Shown piece after piece: positions 50,458 through 59,515 of a DNA stretch of 64,000 nt. Each line of letters starts with the position of its first letter. Position 1 is the stretch's first letter. The notes under the pieces are model-generated. The model was not told where the DNA came from. It did not search any database and worked only from the letters and a program-made list of their open reading frames with translations. A program made the translations under genes and the position numbers. The stretch spans positions 1-64,000 of the forward strand of contig CAWJFE010000004.1 of NCBI GenBank assembly GCA_963842125.1, read 5' to 3'. This DNA is from CAWCWK01 sp963842125. GTDB taxonomy: Bacteria > Pseudomonadota > Alphaproteobacteria > Rhizobiales > CAWCWK01.

Positions 50458-53400
50458 GGAGCGATCTCCAGAAGGGACGACTGCGGGAGGGGGCGAGACG
50501 CCACGCTAAGGATGCGAGGATCGCGGTTGGGCCGTCCCTGAACCGTTCGGTTTGGGGACGGAGGCCGCCAAGCACTCGGAAGCTACGTGTACCAGTCCAC
50601 AAACTCCGTCCACGATCAAGGCCTCGTCCACATATCGCGGATACGTTTGCGGGACGCTTTGATCCGCATCGGAGGCGCCTGCGATGCGCAGAACCTATTC
50701 GTCCGTCCCGAACGTGCCATCGATCCTGTCCGCCACCGAGCGGACCGCCCTGTTCGAGCCGCCGGCCGACCACGACGAGGCGGCGGTGCACTGCTCGTTG
50801 GGTCCAGACGAGATCGCCCTGGCGAACGGCAAGCGGCGAGCCCGCAACCGGCTCGGCTTCGCGGTGCAGCTCGCGCTCGTGCGCGATCTCGGCCGGACCC
50901 TTCGGGTCGGCGAGGAACTGCCCAACGCCGTCGTCGACATCGTTGCCGACCAGCTCGGCATCGATCCCGACGCGTTCGAGTCCTACGGGGCGCGCGACGA
51001 GACCCGACGTGAGCACGCGCTCGAGATCGCGGTGCTTCTGGGTCTGCGAACGATCGCACAACGCGACTATCGTGCTGCCATCGCAGCTGGAGCCACCGCA
51101 GCGGCCGCGACCGAGCGGGGCGTTCCGATCGTCACGGCCGTGCTTGCCGACCTGAAGGAGCGGCGCATCCTCGTCCCGGCACCGGCGTTGATCGAACGCT
51201 TCGCCCTCGCCGGACGCGCGCAAGCCCGTCGTCATGCACATCGCGAGCTGGGTCGGGGTCTCGATGACGTCACGCAAGGACGGTTGGCGGCTCTTCTGAC
51301 TGACCGGGCCGACTGGGACGGCCCCCCCCTCTTCGGATGGATCGGCGAAGTGCCCGAAGGACCATCGCAGAAGAACCTGGTCGGCGTCGTCGAGCGCCTT
51401 CAGCGTATCCGGGCGATCGGCCTGACGGACGACCGTCGCAAGCGCATTCATGCCAACCGCTACGCCATGATCGCCCGGGAAGCGAAGGTGACCCAGGCCC
51501 GTGAGTTGCTGCGTGTCGGTGAGACGCGTCGCGCGGCCGTTCTCGTCGCCTTCGTCATCGAGCGCCAGGCCGCGCTGACCGATCTCGCCATCGAGATGTT
51601 CGACCGCCTGATCGGGGCCGCGCAGCTGCAAGCCCGGACCAAGCGCAAGGCGCGACAACTCGAACGCGCCGACGCGATGGAAGCCTTCGCCCGCAACCAT
51701 CTCGTTTTGTGCCAAGCACTCGCGGACGCTCGAGCTTTGGGACGTCCGCTCGCCCATGCCGTGGAGCGATCCGTAGGATGGAGCGGTCTGGTGAACGATG
51801 CGGACGCGCTCGGCCGCATGTTCAGGAACGACGGAGGCGACGGACTGGACGAACTGATCGACCGTCGCCTGTCTCTTCGCAGGGGCGGCGCGGATCGTCT
51901 TCGACGCCTTCGATCTGCGTTCGTTCAAGGCGAACGACCCGATCCTCAACGCTGTCGATCTGCTCCGCTCACTCTATGCCGGAAAGCGCACGAGACTGCC
52001 CACAAAGGTGCCCGTCATCTTCTTGAAGCAGCGTTGGCGGCGTCGGGTTCGTGCCGGGATGCACGACTTCGATCCCCATGCCTGGGAGGTTGCCGTCCTC
52101 GTCCATCTGCGCGATCGCCTGCGGTCCGGCGATGTCTGGGTCGAGGGAAGTCGCGCCTACCGCACCTTCGAGGACTACCTGCTTCCCAAGCCGGTCTTCG
52201 AGTCCATGCGCAGCGAAGGGCGGCTCGGCCTTGCCGTCCCCGACAGCTTCGAAGCCTGGCGCGAGGAACGCGGTGCGATCTTGAACGCGAAGCTCGCGGC
52301 GCTGGCCGCCGCGGCGGAGGCGAACCGCCTGCCGGACGCGGTCATCGACGCCGGCGGCCTGACGCTCTCGCCGATAAAGCGCGACCGCGTCCTGGAGCAT
52401 CGTCGCCTGTCGTCACGGCTCTACAGCCTGGTCCCGCGCATCCGCATCACCGACCTGCCGAGTGAGGTCGACGGATGGACCGGCTTCGCGGACGCCTTCA
52501 CCCACTATCGGACCGGCGAGGTCGTTGCCGAAGGCGAACCCGCACTCATGGGTGCGATCCTGGCGGACGCGACCAACATGGGCTTCGAGCGCATGGCCGA
52601 GAGCTCACGCGGACTGTCCCTGCACGACCTTAACCTCGTCATTGACCGCCATGTCCGGCCCGAGACCTACGCGGCCGCCATCGCGACCCTGGTCGATGCC
52701 CAGCACGCCGAACCGCTCTCGGCCGTATGGGGACCGGGCGATACGTCCTCGTCGGACGGTCAGTTCTTCCCGGCCGGAGGCTGGGGCGAGGGCCGTGCAG
52801 AGCACAACGCGCGCCACGGCAAGGATCCCGGATCCGTCTTCTACGGCTTCATCTCCGACCGCTTCGCGTCCTTCTTCTCCAAGGTCATCCCCGCCGCCGC
52901 GAGCGAGGCGCCCTACGTCCTCGACGGTCTGATGCACAACGAGGCCGCGCTGCAGATCCGCGAGCACGCCACCGACACCGCGGGCGCGGTCGAAGGCATC
53001 TTCGCCCTCTTCCACCTGTTCGGGTATCGCTTCGCGCCGCGCATCCGCGATCTCAACGAGCGCCGCCTGTTCACCATCGAGCGCAAGCGGTCCTACGGCG
53101 TCCTCGATCCGATGATCGCCGGACCCGTGAACATGGCGCCGATCGAAGACAACTGGGACGAGCTTCTCCGCCTCGCAGCATCTATCCGCGCCGGCACGGT
53201 GCCGCCCTCCGTCATCCTGAAGAAGATCGCCGCCTTCCCCAGGCAGAACGCGCTCAACAGGGCGCTGCGTGAGATCGGGCGTATCGAGAGGTCGATCTTC
53301 ATGGCCGACTGGCTCTCCGAACCGGCCCTGCGCCGCCGCTCCAACGCCAACCTGAACAAGGGCGAGAACCGACACTTCCTTGCCCGAGCGGTCTTCTTCA

Positions 53401-53735
53401 ACCAGCTCGGTGAACTGCGTGACCGCACCGCCGAGACAATGGCCTACCGAGCATCCGGTCTGAACCTCGTCGTCAACGCGATCGTCCTTTGGAACACGAC
53501 CTACCTCGCGCGCGCTGTCGCCTACGTCCGATCCCAGGGCGTGACACTCACCGACGAGCAGGTCAGCCACGTCGCTCCGATCAAGTGGCAGCACATCGCA
53601 CTCACTGGCGACTACCTCTGGTCCGAGGTCGAACGCCCCCGCGAACGCTTCCGCCCCCTACGCACCCGCCGCTTCAACGCCGACCGCTTCAACAACCCTT
53701 AGCGTACAATCCTGCAGAGACTCCCACGCGACCCC
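49850..53735 (+). mobile_element. Tn3-family transposon with intact ends
   Basis: The 38-bp terminal repeats at 49850-49887 and 53698-53735 differ at one base; both begin GGGGTCGCG and end in CTAAG when read inward. Inside lie tnpR (minus), the res region and a frameshifted tnpA (plus). The 5-bp flanks (TATTT and AACAC) are not a duplication, so one side has been exchanged by recombination. The left flank is a methylase-like ORF and the right flank is an RTX gene tail. Confidence 0.9.
50684..53702 (+). pseudogene. tnpA: Tn3-family transposase with one frameshift
   Basis: The first part (from MRRTYSSVPNVPSIL) is open until about 51883, where the frame changes from ELIDRRLSLRRGGADR to RIVFDAFDLRSFKANDPILN. 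The second part then runs intact to 53702. Together they make a full-length Tn3 transposase. The catalytic region is complete, with the DDE positions in GDTSSSDGQFF, PYVLDGLMHNEAAL and ALREIGRIERSIF, plus HATDTAGAVEGIFALFHLFG. One base was probably gained or lost in the GCAGGGGCGGC stretch near 51885. It is a presumably non-functional version of the element whose fragment lies at 578. Confidence 0.85.
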
Positions 53736-53837
53736 AACACAGACGGACACGCAATCATAGCACTCGACAACGGACACACCATTACCCTCAATGGCGTCAC
53801 AGCAGACAATGTCGGTGTGGACAGCTTCCTCTTCTAA
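53736..53837 (+). pseudogene. RTX protein 3' tail
   Basis: Immediately after the transposon end the frame reads NTDGHAIIALDNGHTITLNG then VTADNVGVDSFLF and TAA. This is the terminal module of an RTX protein (compare NGDILTLQGIAQGDLDENDFQF elsewhere in the window). The rest of the gene is missing; the transposon or its partner recombined here. Confidence 0.8.
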
Positions 53838-53891
53838 ACGGCCGAAAGCGCCAACTGCTCGATAGACCAGGCGCTCTTCCCGCCCAGGCGG

Positions 53892-55130
53892 TCACATCCG
53901 GAAAGCCGGAGCGTCGTCATCGTAGTCAGCCTCTTCCTCCGTCTCGAAGGCAGCGTCCGGTATGACTTCCTCCACATGCGGAGCATAGTCTTCTGAGACT
54001 GCACGATACGTAGAGCTTCTGGCATCTGCTTCAGTATCAGTCCTGGGCTCCATCAGATCGTCTTCACGGCGATCCGCCTGCTTCCGAGGGCGCTTCCACC
54101 TATGGAAACCCATGGCCTTCATGCGGCGCAAGGCCCGGGCCTCGGGCGAGGTATCGCAATCTTCAACGACCGCACGCTCGCTTGGTGATTCGACAATGGC
54201 CGGCCTTGGCCGCGAAGGAACCTTGGGCGCGGTCTCCTGTACGGGCGACGAAGCGACGACGGGGGCCGTAGGCTTCGACGGGGCGGGTTCGTCGGCTTTA
54301 CTCATCACGAATGCCGCCACGCGCTCCGCCCACTTCGATCCGACTAGGGGTGCCAGATGGTGCATCAGTACGGGCAGCGAGGGTCGCTCGCCAACGCGAT
54401 AGGCGATAATGGTGAGGAAGGTCGATGCGTTTCGCGCGATGATCCGGGCATTGCGCGACCGCCTCATACGCTCGAAGTCCAAATCCACGGCAACCTCGCG
54501 ACTGTTGCTGCAAATAGTCGTCAGGAGCAATCCGTAAGACGCGTAGGACCGGTGATCGACCCTGTCCTGCCGACCGACGAATGCGAGCATCGCGTTGATG
54601 ATCCCGGCGATCATGGCGCGGATGAAGGTGATGAGCGCCCCGCCGGCGGGGTGGCCCTCGGCCATGAGGCGCTCGTCAGACCATTCAGGTAGGCACTTCT
54701 GCCCGAGGCCACCGGGTCCCACCTCGCGCGTTGTCGTCATGATGTGGACATGCGGCTGCGTGTTGGGCGTTCCAGTGCGGGGCTCATGGACCGAGAAGTC
54801 CGCAGCGCATTTAAAGACCGCGCAGATCATTCTTGTGATCCGGCGGGCCAGGGCAATCAGCTGGCCGTGGTCGAAGCCGCGTGGCAAGCTGGTTCGATAC
54901 TCGCGCGACGTTCGTGCATCGCACCGCACCTCGCAGGCCTCGGCCGCCTCCCAGAGCTTGCCCGGTACCTCGGCCCAAGGCGCGCGGACGCCTGGGGGCA
55001 GCACGATTTCGCTATGGACAAGGTCTCCTCGACCGGCATAGCGTCCGAGCCGCCGGCGATAGGCGGCACGGTCCGGCGCCGTCCCATCCGACCGTGGCTG
55101 CGGTGTGATCCGTGTGTTGTAAAGAGCCAT
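53892..55130 (-). CDS. MobA/MobL-family relaxase
   Basis: The protein has 412 residues. The conserved N-terminal relaxase block reads YRRRLGRYAGRGDLVHSEIV, then LWEAAEACEVRCDARTSREY, and the metal-binding motif QPHVHIMTTTREVG with paired His, as in the MobA/MobL (MOB_Q/P-like) families. The C-terminal 250 residues are less conserved and end in a strongly acidic tail. It is shorter than many mobilisation relaxases, but the nicking core appears present. A stem-loop at 55181-55209 upstream could be part of the oriT. No type IV secretion genes are visible in the window, so the element would be mobilisable rather than self-transmissible. Confidence 0.72.
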   Translation of the reverse strand: MALYNTRITPQPRSDGTAPDRAAYRRRLGRYAGRGDLVHSEIVLPPGVRAPWAEVPGKLWEAAEACEVRCDARTSREYRTSLPRGFDHGQLIALARRITRMICAVFKCAADFSVHEPRTGTPNTQPHVHIMTTTREVGPGGLGQKCLPEWSDERLMAEGHPAGGALITFIRAMIAGIINAMLAFVGRQDRVDHRSYASYGLLLTTICSNSREVAVDLDFERMRRSRNARIIARNASTFLTIIAYRVGERPSLPVLMHHLAPLVGSKWAERVAAFVMSKADEPAPSKPTAPVVASSPVQETAPKVPSRPRPAIVESPSERAVVEDCDTSPEARALRRMKAMGFHRWKRPRKQADRREDDLMEPRTDTEADARSSTYRAVSEDYAPHVEEVIPDAAFETEEEADYDDDAPAFRM

Positions 55131-55180
55131 ATCCTCTCCCTCTGTCCGAGGGTATGAGGGATCCTAGCAAACACAAAACA

Positions 55181-55209
55181 GGGCCGGTTTTCAGGGTCGG
55201 ACCCGGCCC
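55181..55209. other. candidate oriT hairpin
   Basis: GGGCCGG (55181-55187) and CCGGCCC (55203-55209) form a stem about 50 bases before the relaxase start. The intervening bases read TTTTCAGGGTCGGAC. Hairpins of this kind flank nick sites of MobA-type plasmids. The nick site itself could not be identified. Confidence 0.4.
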
Positions 55210-55300
55210 GACTCGTACTCGTGCTTCACATGCCTCGAGTGGAAAGTTCGAGATACGTTCTCGCGCATCTGGATAGCCGCCGTTATCGCAGGAACCGGGC

Positions 55301-55690
55301 CTACCGCACCACGACGATCTCGACGCCCAGCGTCTCGCCCAACTCCGCCCAGGCGCGGTCGGCCGTGACGGCGGGAAGGCCGAAGCGTTTGGCAAGGGCG
55401 AGGCAGGAGCGGTCGGCGAGACCCAGGCCGAGCGCCTTCGTTGCCTCGCGCATGAGACCCGCCTCGATCGCATCGGCGGCGTCATGAGGATGCACGGTCA
55501 GGCGCAAGCGGGCGATGAGATCGGAAACTTTGTCGGCCGGCACACCCTTGTCGAAGGCCTTGGCGGCAAGCTCATGCAAGTTCACCGCCGAGATGGCCGC
55601 ATGGCGCAACCAGCGTCGTGCTTCATCGGCGCCCGGCTCTCCCTGCAGGTCCACGAAGATGGCCGAGGTGTCGATTACGCAGGAAGTCAC
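55301..55690 (-). CDS. vapC: VapC-type PIN-domain toxin
   Basis: The 129-residue PIN domain reads VIDTSAIFVDLQGEPGADEA with the first acid in VIDTS, VNLHELAAKAFDKG with a second, and LGLGLADRSCLALAKRFGLP with Asp at the third position. The VTADRAWAELG motif supplies the last acidic position. PIN toxins cleave RNA and are inhibited by a VapB partner. The preceding VapB gene overlaps its start by four bases. All four acidic positions appear intact, so it is probably active. Confidence 0.87.
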   Translation of the reverse strand: MTSCVIDTSAIFVDLQGEPGADEARRWLRHAAISAVNLHELAAKAFDKGVPADKVSDLIARLRLTVHPHDAADAIEAGLMREATKALGLGLADRSCLALAKRFGLPAVTADRAWAELGETLGVEIVVVR

Positions 55691-55953
55691 GAGGAGAGGT
55701 TCTCGCCGCTATCAGCTTCAGTCTCGTTTTCGGCACGTCTGTCCGCAATGAGCTCATCAGCCACATTCGCATCATCAGTCAGATAGGATCGAAAGAGGTC
55801 TCGCGCCTCGTTCAGGGCTTGATCGGGCGTTGTAAGACGAACGACGTCGCCATCCACCTCCGCAACGATCTGACCGCCTTTCTCTATCCCTAGTGTTCTG
55901 CGCAGAACGGCTGGCAGGACCAGTCGGCCGTTCGGAAGAACATTGACTCGCAT
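55687..55953 (-). CDS. vapB: VapB-type AbrB/SpoVT-domain antitoxin
   Basis: This 88-residue protein has an N-terminal swapped-hairpin domain: MRVNVLPNGRLVLPAVLRRT then LGIEKGGQIVAEVDGDVVRL. It probably autoregulates the operon and neutralises VapC through its C-terminal part. Its ATG at 55953 is preceded by a GGTGGGATTTCTCA leader. Confidence 0.82.
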   Translation of the reverse strand: MRVNVLPNGRLVLPAVLRRTLGIEKGGQIVAEVDGDVVRLTTPDQALNEARDLFRSYLTDDANVADELIADRRAENETEADSGENLSS

Positions 55954-56222
55954 TGAGAAATCCCACCCAAGGTTCTAAACGCCTCTATACTACACACCGT
56001 CATTCATAATGAAAAGGTCAGAGCACTTATCTGTGTCATAGGCTCTGATTCCGGACACCATCAGTCGTATCGTCTCTATTTAGCGGAGATGCCCTGTCCC
56101 CTACCGGATGGTTTCGGACGGCGCGATCATCTCCTGTCCAAAATATAGTGCCAGGACGTTGCGGACGCCCCGCGTAATTCGTACACCCGTTCCGGACGAT
56201 CCCCGGCTCTGGTTCACTCCCT

Positions 56223-56813
56223 ATGTCCCGCACCTTCGCCTACCTGCGCGTCTCGACCGAGGGGCAGACGACCGACAACCAGCTCGGGACGATCGAGGCT
56301 GCCGGCTTTTCCGTGCAGCCGCGCCGGGTCGTGGCGGAGACGGTCTCGGGCTCGGTCGCGGCGCGTGAGCGCAAGGGCTTCGCGCGGTTGCTCGACCGGC
56401 TGGAGGAGGGCGACATGCTCGTCGTCACCAGTCTCGATCGGCTAGGGCGCAACGCGATGGACGTCGCCGCCACCGTCGCCGCGCTCGATCGGATGGGCGT
56501 GCGCGTCCACTGCCTGGCGCTCGGCGGCGTCGACCTCACCTCGTCGACGGGCAAGCTGACCATGGGGGTCATCAACGCCGTGGCCGAGTTCGAGCGGGAC
56601 CTTCTCATAGAGCGCACCCAGGCGGGCCTGCGCCGCGCACGCGCCGAAGGCAAGGCAATCGGCCGTCCCGCAAGCCTCTCGCCGGAGCAGCGCCAGGAAG
56701 TCCTCCGACACCTCGCCGAGGGCGCCTCCGTCTCCGGCCTCGCGCGTACCTTCGGAACCAGCCGGCAGACGATCATGCGGGTCCGCGATGGAGGGCGGGA
56801 CGGGGCGGGCTGA
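56223..56813 (+). CDS. serine recombinase / resolvase (stand-alone)
   Basis: The protein has 196 residues. The catalytic Ser is in AYLRVSTEGQTTDNQLGTIE, followed by SLDRLGRNAMDVAATVAAL and the conserved E-F-E-R-D-L block (NAVAEFERDLLIERTQAG); a C-terminal HTH reads VSGLARTFGTSRQTIMRVRD. It is not next to a transposase and not identical to the Tn3 resolvases, so it is a separate Pin/Tn552-like or plasmid multimer-resolution enzyme. Repeated TTCCGGAC-like half-sites upstream (near 56052, 56110 and 56190) could be res subsites. Plasmid multimer resolution is the simplest role. Confidence 0.8.
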   Translation: MSRTFAYLRVSTEGQTTDNQLGTIEAAGFSVQPRRVVAETVSGSVAARERKGFARLLDRLEEGDMLVVTSLDRLGRNAMDVAATVAALDRMGVRVHCLALGGVDLTSSTGKLTMGVINAVAEFERDLLIERTQAGLRRARAEGKAIGRPASLSPEQRQEVLRHLAEGASVSGLARTFGTSRQTIMRVRDGGRDGAG

Positions 56814-56869
56814 CTGCACGACCCTTCGGCGCTCGGCCTCACCAGACCGTTGGAGAACCGGGACCGCCG

Positions 56870-57181
56870 TCAGATGCCGGACAGCAGGGCGTCCAGCGCG
56901 CGTGTGATGGCGTCACGGTTCTCGGCGAGCGAGGCAATGCGCGTGCCGAGTTCGGCGGTGGTGAGGGTCGCGAGGAGTTGCGGCATCAGGAGGAGGGGTT
57001 CGCCCTCCACGATCACCTCCGGGTTGAGGCTTTGAAGGCCTCGCCCGGCCGTTCCTCTCGGCAGGAGAGGCGCGACGACGCGCGTCGTGATGGCCTCCAG
57101 GAGGTCGCTCTGGATGACGACGACGAGAACCGCCTCGGGCGTTCGGTAGACGTCGTATCGGCGCGGTACCTCGGCGCTCAT
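56870..57181 (-). CDS. ccdB: CcdB-type toxin
   Basis: The 103-residue product has the CcdB fold pattern: RYDVYRTPEAVLVVVIQSDL, then TTRVVAPLLPRG and LQSLNPEVIVEGEPLLLMPQ, ending in ITRALDALLSGI (CcdB ends in a hydrophobic helix with a terminal Gly-Ile). CcdB poisons DNA gyrase. The ATG at 57181 is preferred over an upstream start. The antitoxin gene precedes it by 10 bases, the normal order of the operon. Confidence 0.88.
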   Translation of the reverse strand: MSAEVPRRYDVYRTPEAVLVVVIQSDLLEAITTRVVAPLLPRGTAGRGLQSLNPEVIVEGEPLLLMPQLLATLTTAELGTRIASLAENRDAITRALDALLSGI

Positions 57182-57191
57182 CCGGACACGG

Positions 57192-57422
57192 TCAGAACTT
57201 GCGGGCACTGCGCAGCGGAACGCCGCTCCGCTCCACGAAGGCGTTGTACTCCGCGATCGCGGCCGCGTTCTCGTGCCGCCAGCGCTCGGCCCGGGCGGTG
57301 CGCACCTCGGCCGCCAAGCCTATCTCGGCGGCCCGGGAGATGTTCACGCCCAAGGTTCGCGCTTCGTCGAGAAGCTGGCGGTCGAGCGTCAGGCTGGTGG
57401 AGCGACGACGGGTGGCGACCAT
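57192..57422 (-). CDS. ccdA: CcdA-type antitoxin
   Basis: This 76-residue protein has an N-terminal ribbon-helix-helix (RSTSLTLDRQLLDEARTLGV then NISRAAEIGLAA) and a C-terminal toxin-binding tail (NAAAIAEYNAFVERSGVPLR). Both are typical of CcdA. It is translationally close to ccdB and probably represses the operon. Confidence 0.88.
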   Translation of the reverse strand: MVATRRRSTSLTLDRQLLDEARTLGVNISRAAEIGLAAEVRTARAERWRHENAAAIAEYNAFVERSGVPLRSARKF

Positions 57423-57653
57423 GATCGGACTCTTCGGTCTTGCAAGATGCGGTGCATAAGATACCGCTCGATAGGTGGTATGTCGAGCGGTGTGGCATCG
57501 ACCGGGACAATGGGTGGGCAGGCCAGGTTTCGCCGGTGGCGGGTTCCGGAAAGGCCCGATGCTCCCGGCCGTTTGCTCTTTACGCCCGTTTCGCCGAGTC
57601 TGGTGCCAGCAAATACGCGTTCTCCGAGGGAACCGAGACGATGGCGGTGGTTC

Positions 57654-58160
57654 GTGCCGATCCGGGCTGAGCAGCAGCATTTCTATCCGATCGATTGGCC
57701 GCAGCTCAGCCATGCGATCCGCTTCGGGCGGGCCGGCGGCGTCTGCGAGCGGTGCGGGCGGCAGCATGGACGGGACGTGTGGCATCTGGGCGAGGCTATG
57801 ATCGACGGCCGGACGGGCCTGTGGTGGGACGCCGATCGGCTGATCTGGCGCTGCGGGGCTGGGCGGCGCGCGGCCCTGCCGGGCCTCGAGACCGTCTGGC
57901 ACGAGGCGCTGCGCCAGGGCGTGCTGTGGCCCGGTCGCGAGCCGGACGAGGACCGCGTGCTGAGGGAAGGCCTGTCGCGGATGCGCGTCGTGCTGGCCTG
58001 CTGCCATCTCGACCACGACCCGGCGAACAACGCGCCTCGCAACCTCGCCGCACTCTGCCAGCGCTGCCACCTCAAGCACGACGCCGCCGACAACCTCGCC
58101 CGACGGCGTGCCGGCAACCGAGGACGCAGGACCCACGGCATGGAAACGTTCGGCTTCTGA
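57654..58160 (+). CDS. HNH endonuclease-like zinc protein
   Basis: The product has about 168 residues. N-terminal CERCGRQHGRDVWHLGEAM and C-terminal VLACCHLDHDPANN, then APRNLAALCQRCHLKHD, provide four zinc Cys residues (two CxxC pairs) and the HNH core with a metal-binding His-Asp-His. This is the usual pattern of phage- and plasmid-borne HNH nucleases. The GTG at 57654 gives the common short N-terminus (PIRAEQQHFYPIDWP). The gene follows ccdAB on the opposite strand, so it is independent. Its substrate is unknown. Confidence 0.75.
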   Translation: MPIRAEQQHFYPIDWPQLSHAIRFGRAGGVCERCGRQHGRDVWHLGEAMIDGRTGLWWDADRLIWRCGAGRRAALPGLETVWHEALRQGVLWPGREPDEDRVLREGLSRMRVVLACCHLDHDPANNAPRNLAALCQRCHLKHDAADNLARRRAGNRGRRTHGMETFGF

Positions 58161-58304
58161 GAGCCGTCCCCCACCTCACGCCCGACATCGGATCGTCAGC
58201 GCGTCACCCCCCGTTCGTGGGGTTCACAAGCGCATGCGCTGGTCGTCACGTTCAACCCTGGGGTTCGGCCGGCTGGAGCCGCCGCGACCCATGGGGAGTG
58301 CGAC

Positions 58305-59312
58305 ATGTCCATCACGATATCCGGAACGCCGGACGACGATTCCATCTATGGCGGCGAGGGCGACGATCTCATCAACGCGCTGACCGGCGACGATCTGGTC
58401 ACCGGTGAAGGCGGCCGCGATACCATCAACGGCGATGCCGGCGACGACCGGTTGTTCGGAGGGCTGGGACAGGACAGCCTCGTTGGTGGCGAGGGCAATG
58501 ACCTGATCTTCGGCGGCAGTCAGGACGACGGGGCCGACACCCTTGTCGGCGATGGCCTGACGCGCAATGCCTTCACCCCTGGGCAGGACACGCTCTACGG
58601 CGGCGGTGGCGACGATCTGATCGTCGGCGGAAAGGGGGACGACTTCATCGGCGGCTCGACCGGCGACGATTTCATCTATGCCGGCGCCGTCGGCTCCAAC
58701 ATCGCCGACATCAACACGATGCGAGACGCCGACTTCGGCAACGACACGGTCTATGGCGCGGCCGGGCGGGATATCATCGCGGCCGCGCGCGGCGACGATT
58801 TCGTCTTCGGCGGCACCGGCGACGACAGCATTCTCGACTTTGGCGGACAGAACACGATCGGCGGCGGGGCCGGCAACGACACCATCGAGACCTATGGCGG
58901 CGGCATCGTCTATGGCGGTCAGGGCAACGATACCATCTTCGCCCTCGGTGGGCGCACGACCGTCTGGGGCGGCGAGGGGTTCGACCTCATCCTCGTCAGC
59001 GACGACGGCACGACGGTCAACGATCGCGACTACATCGCCTTCGGCAAGGGCCATGCCAGCTCGTCCGCCTATGGCGACCTCGTCGGCGGCTTCGAGGTCG
59101 GCGAGGACTATATCGACCTGCGCTTCTACGACACGAACGGCGACGGCGTCGGCGATCTGACGCTGGCCGACGTGACGGTCACATACGTGCAGTCGGCGAC
59201 CCTGCCGAATGGCAGCCTGACCGGCTTCGGCCATGAGGTGTCGTTCGGGGGCGAGACGGTCTTCGTCACCACGACCAACGGGATCATGACGCTGGGCGAT
59301 GTTCTTGTCTGA
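58305..59312 (+). CDS. RTX calcium-binding protein, small
   Basis: The protein has 335 residues and is almost entirely RTX. Nonapeptides begin at residue 16 (YGGEGDDLINALTGDDLVTG) and repeat to about residue 235. A loop at about residues 80-160 lacks repeats. The C-terminus closes with DYIDLRFYDTNGDGVGDLTL, which differs from the LDLTASG module elsewhere, and a final YVQSATLPNGSLTGFGHEVS. It is probably secreted through type I secretion. A LuxR-type gene on the same strand follows. Confidence 0.85.
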   Translation: MSITISGTPDDDSIYGGEGDDLINALTGDDLVTGEGGRDTINGDAGDDRLFGGLGQDSLVGGEGNDLIFGGSQDDGADTLVGDGLTRNAFTPGQDTLYGGGGDDLIVGGKGDDFIGGSTGDDFIYAGAVGSNIADINTMRDADFGNDTVYGAAGRDIIAAARGDDFVFGGTGDDSILDFGGQNTIGGGAGNDTIETYGGGIVYGGQGNDTIFALGGRTTVWGGEGFDLILVSDDGTTVNDRDYIAFGKGHASSSAYGDLVGGFEVGEDYIDLRFYDTNGDGVGDLTLADVTVTYVQSATLPNGSLTGFGHEVSFGGETVFVTTTNGIMTLGDVLV

Positions 59313-59423
59313 ACCGGAGCCGGCTCGGGCGCCGTCGTCCATGATGCCATCGTCCATACGGCCCTCGCTCATGATGATGACTGGCTAGACGACCCTGGGT
59401 GGCCGGCGACAGTACGCCCCAGG

Positions 59424-59444
59424 CACCCCCCATATGAGGGGTCG
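59424..59444. promoter_or_regulatory. palindromic motif CCCCCATATGAGGGG
   Basis: CACCCCCCATATGAGGGGTCG lies 72 bases before the LuxR-type gene. Related CCCCCAxxTGAGxGG motifs occur at 26968, 45244 and (imperfectly) 1624. It is a candidate operator, perhaps for the downstream LuxR protein. Confidence 0.5.
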
Positions 59445-59515
59445 CACTCGCTTCACCCTTGGTTATGGTCCTATTTGGGGCCGGTTTGGCGGCCGCATGC
59501 CAGGGGGAGCCCGTC

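Noticed and set aside
49845..53740. A target-site duplication for the Tn3 element
   Set aside because: The 5-bp flanks are TATTT and AACAC; they do not match, so no duplication is claimed.
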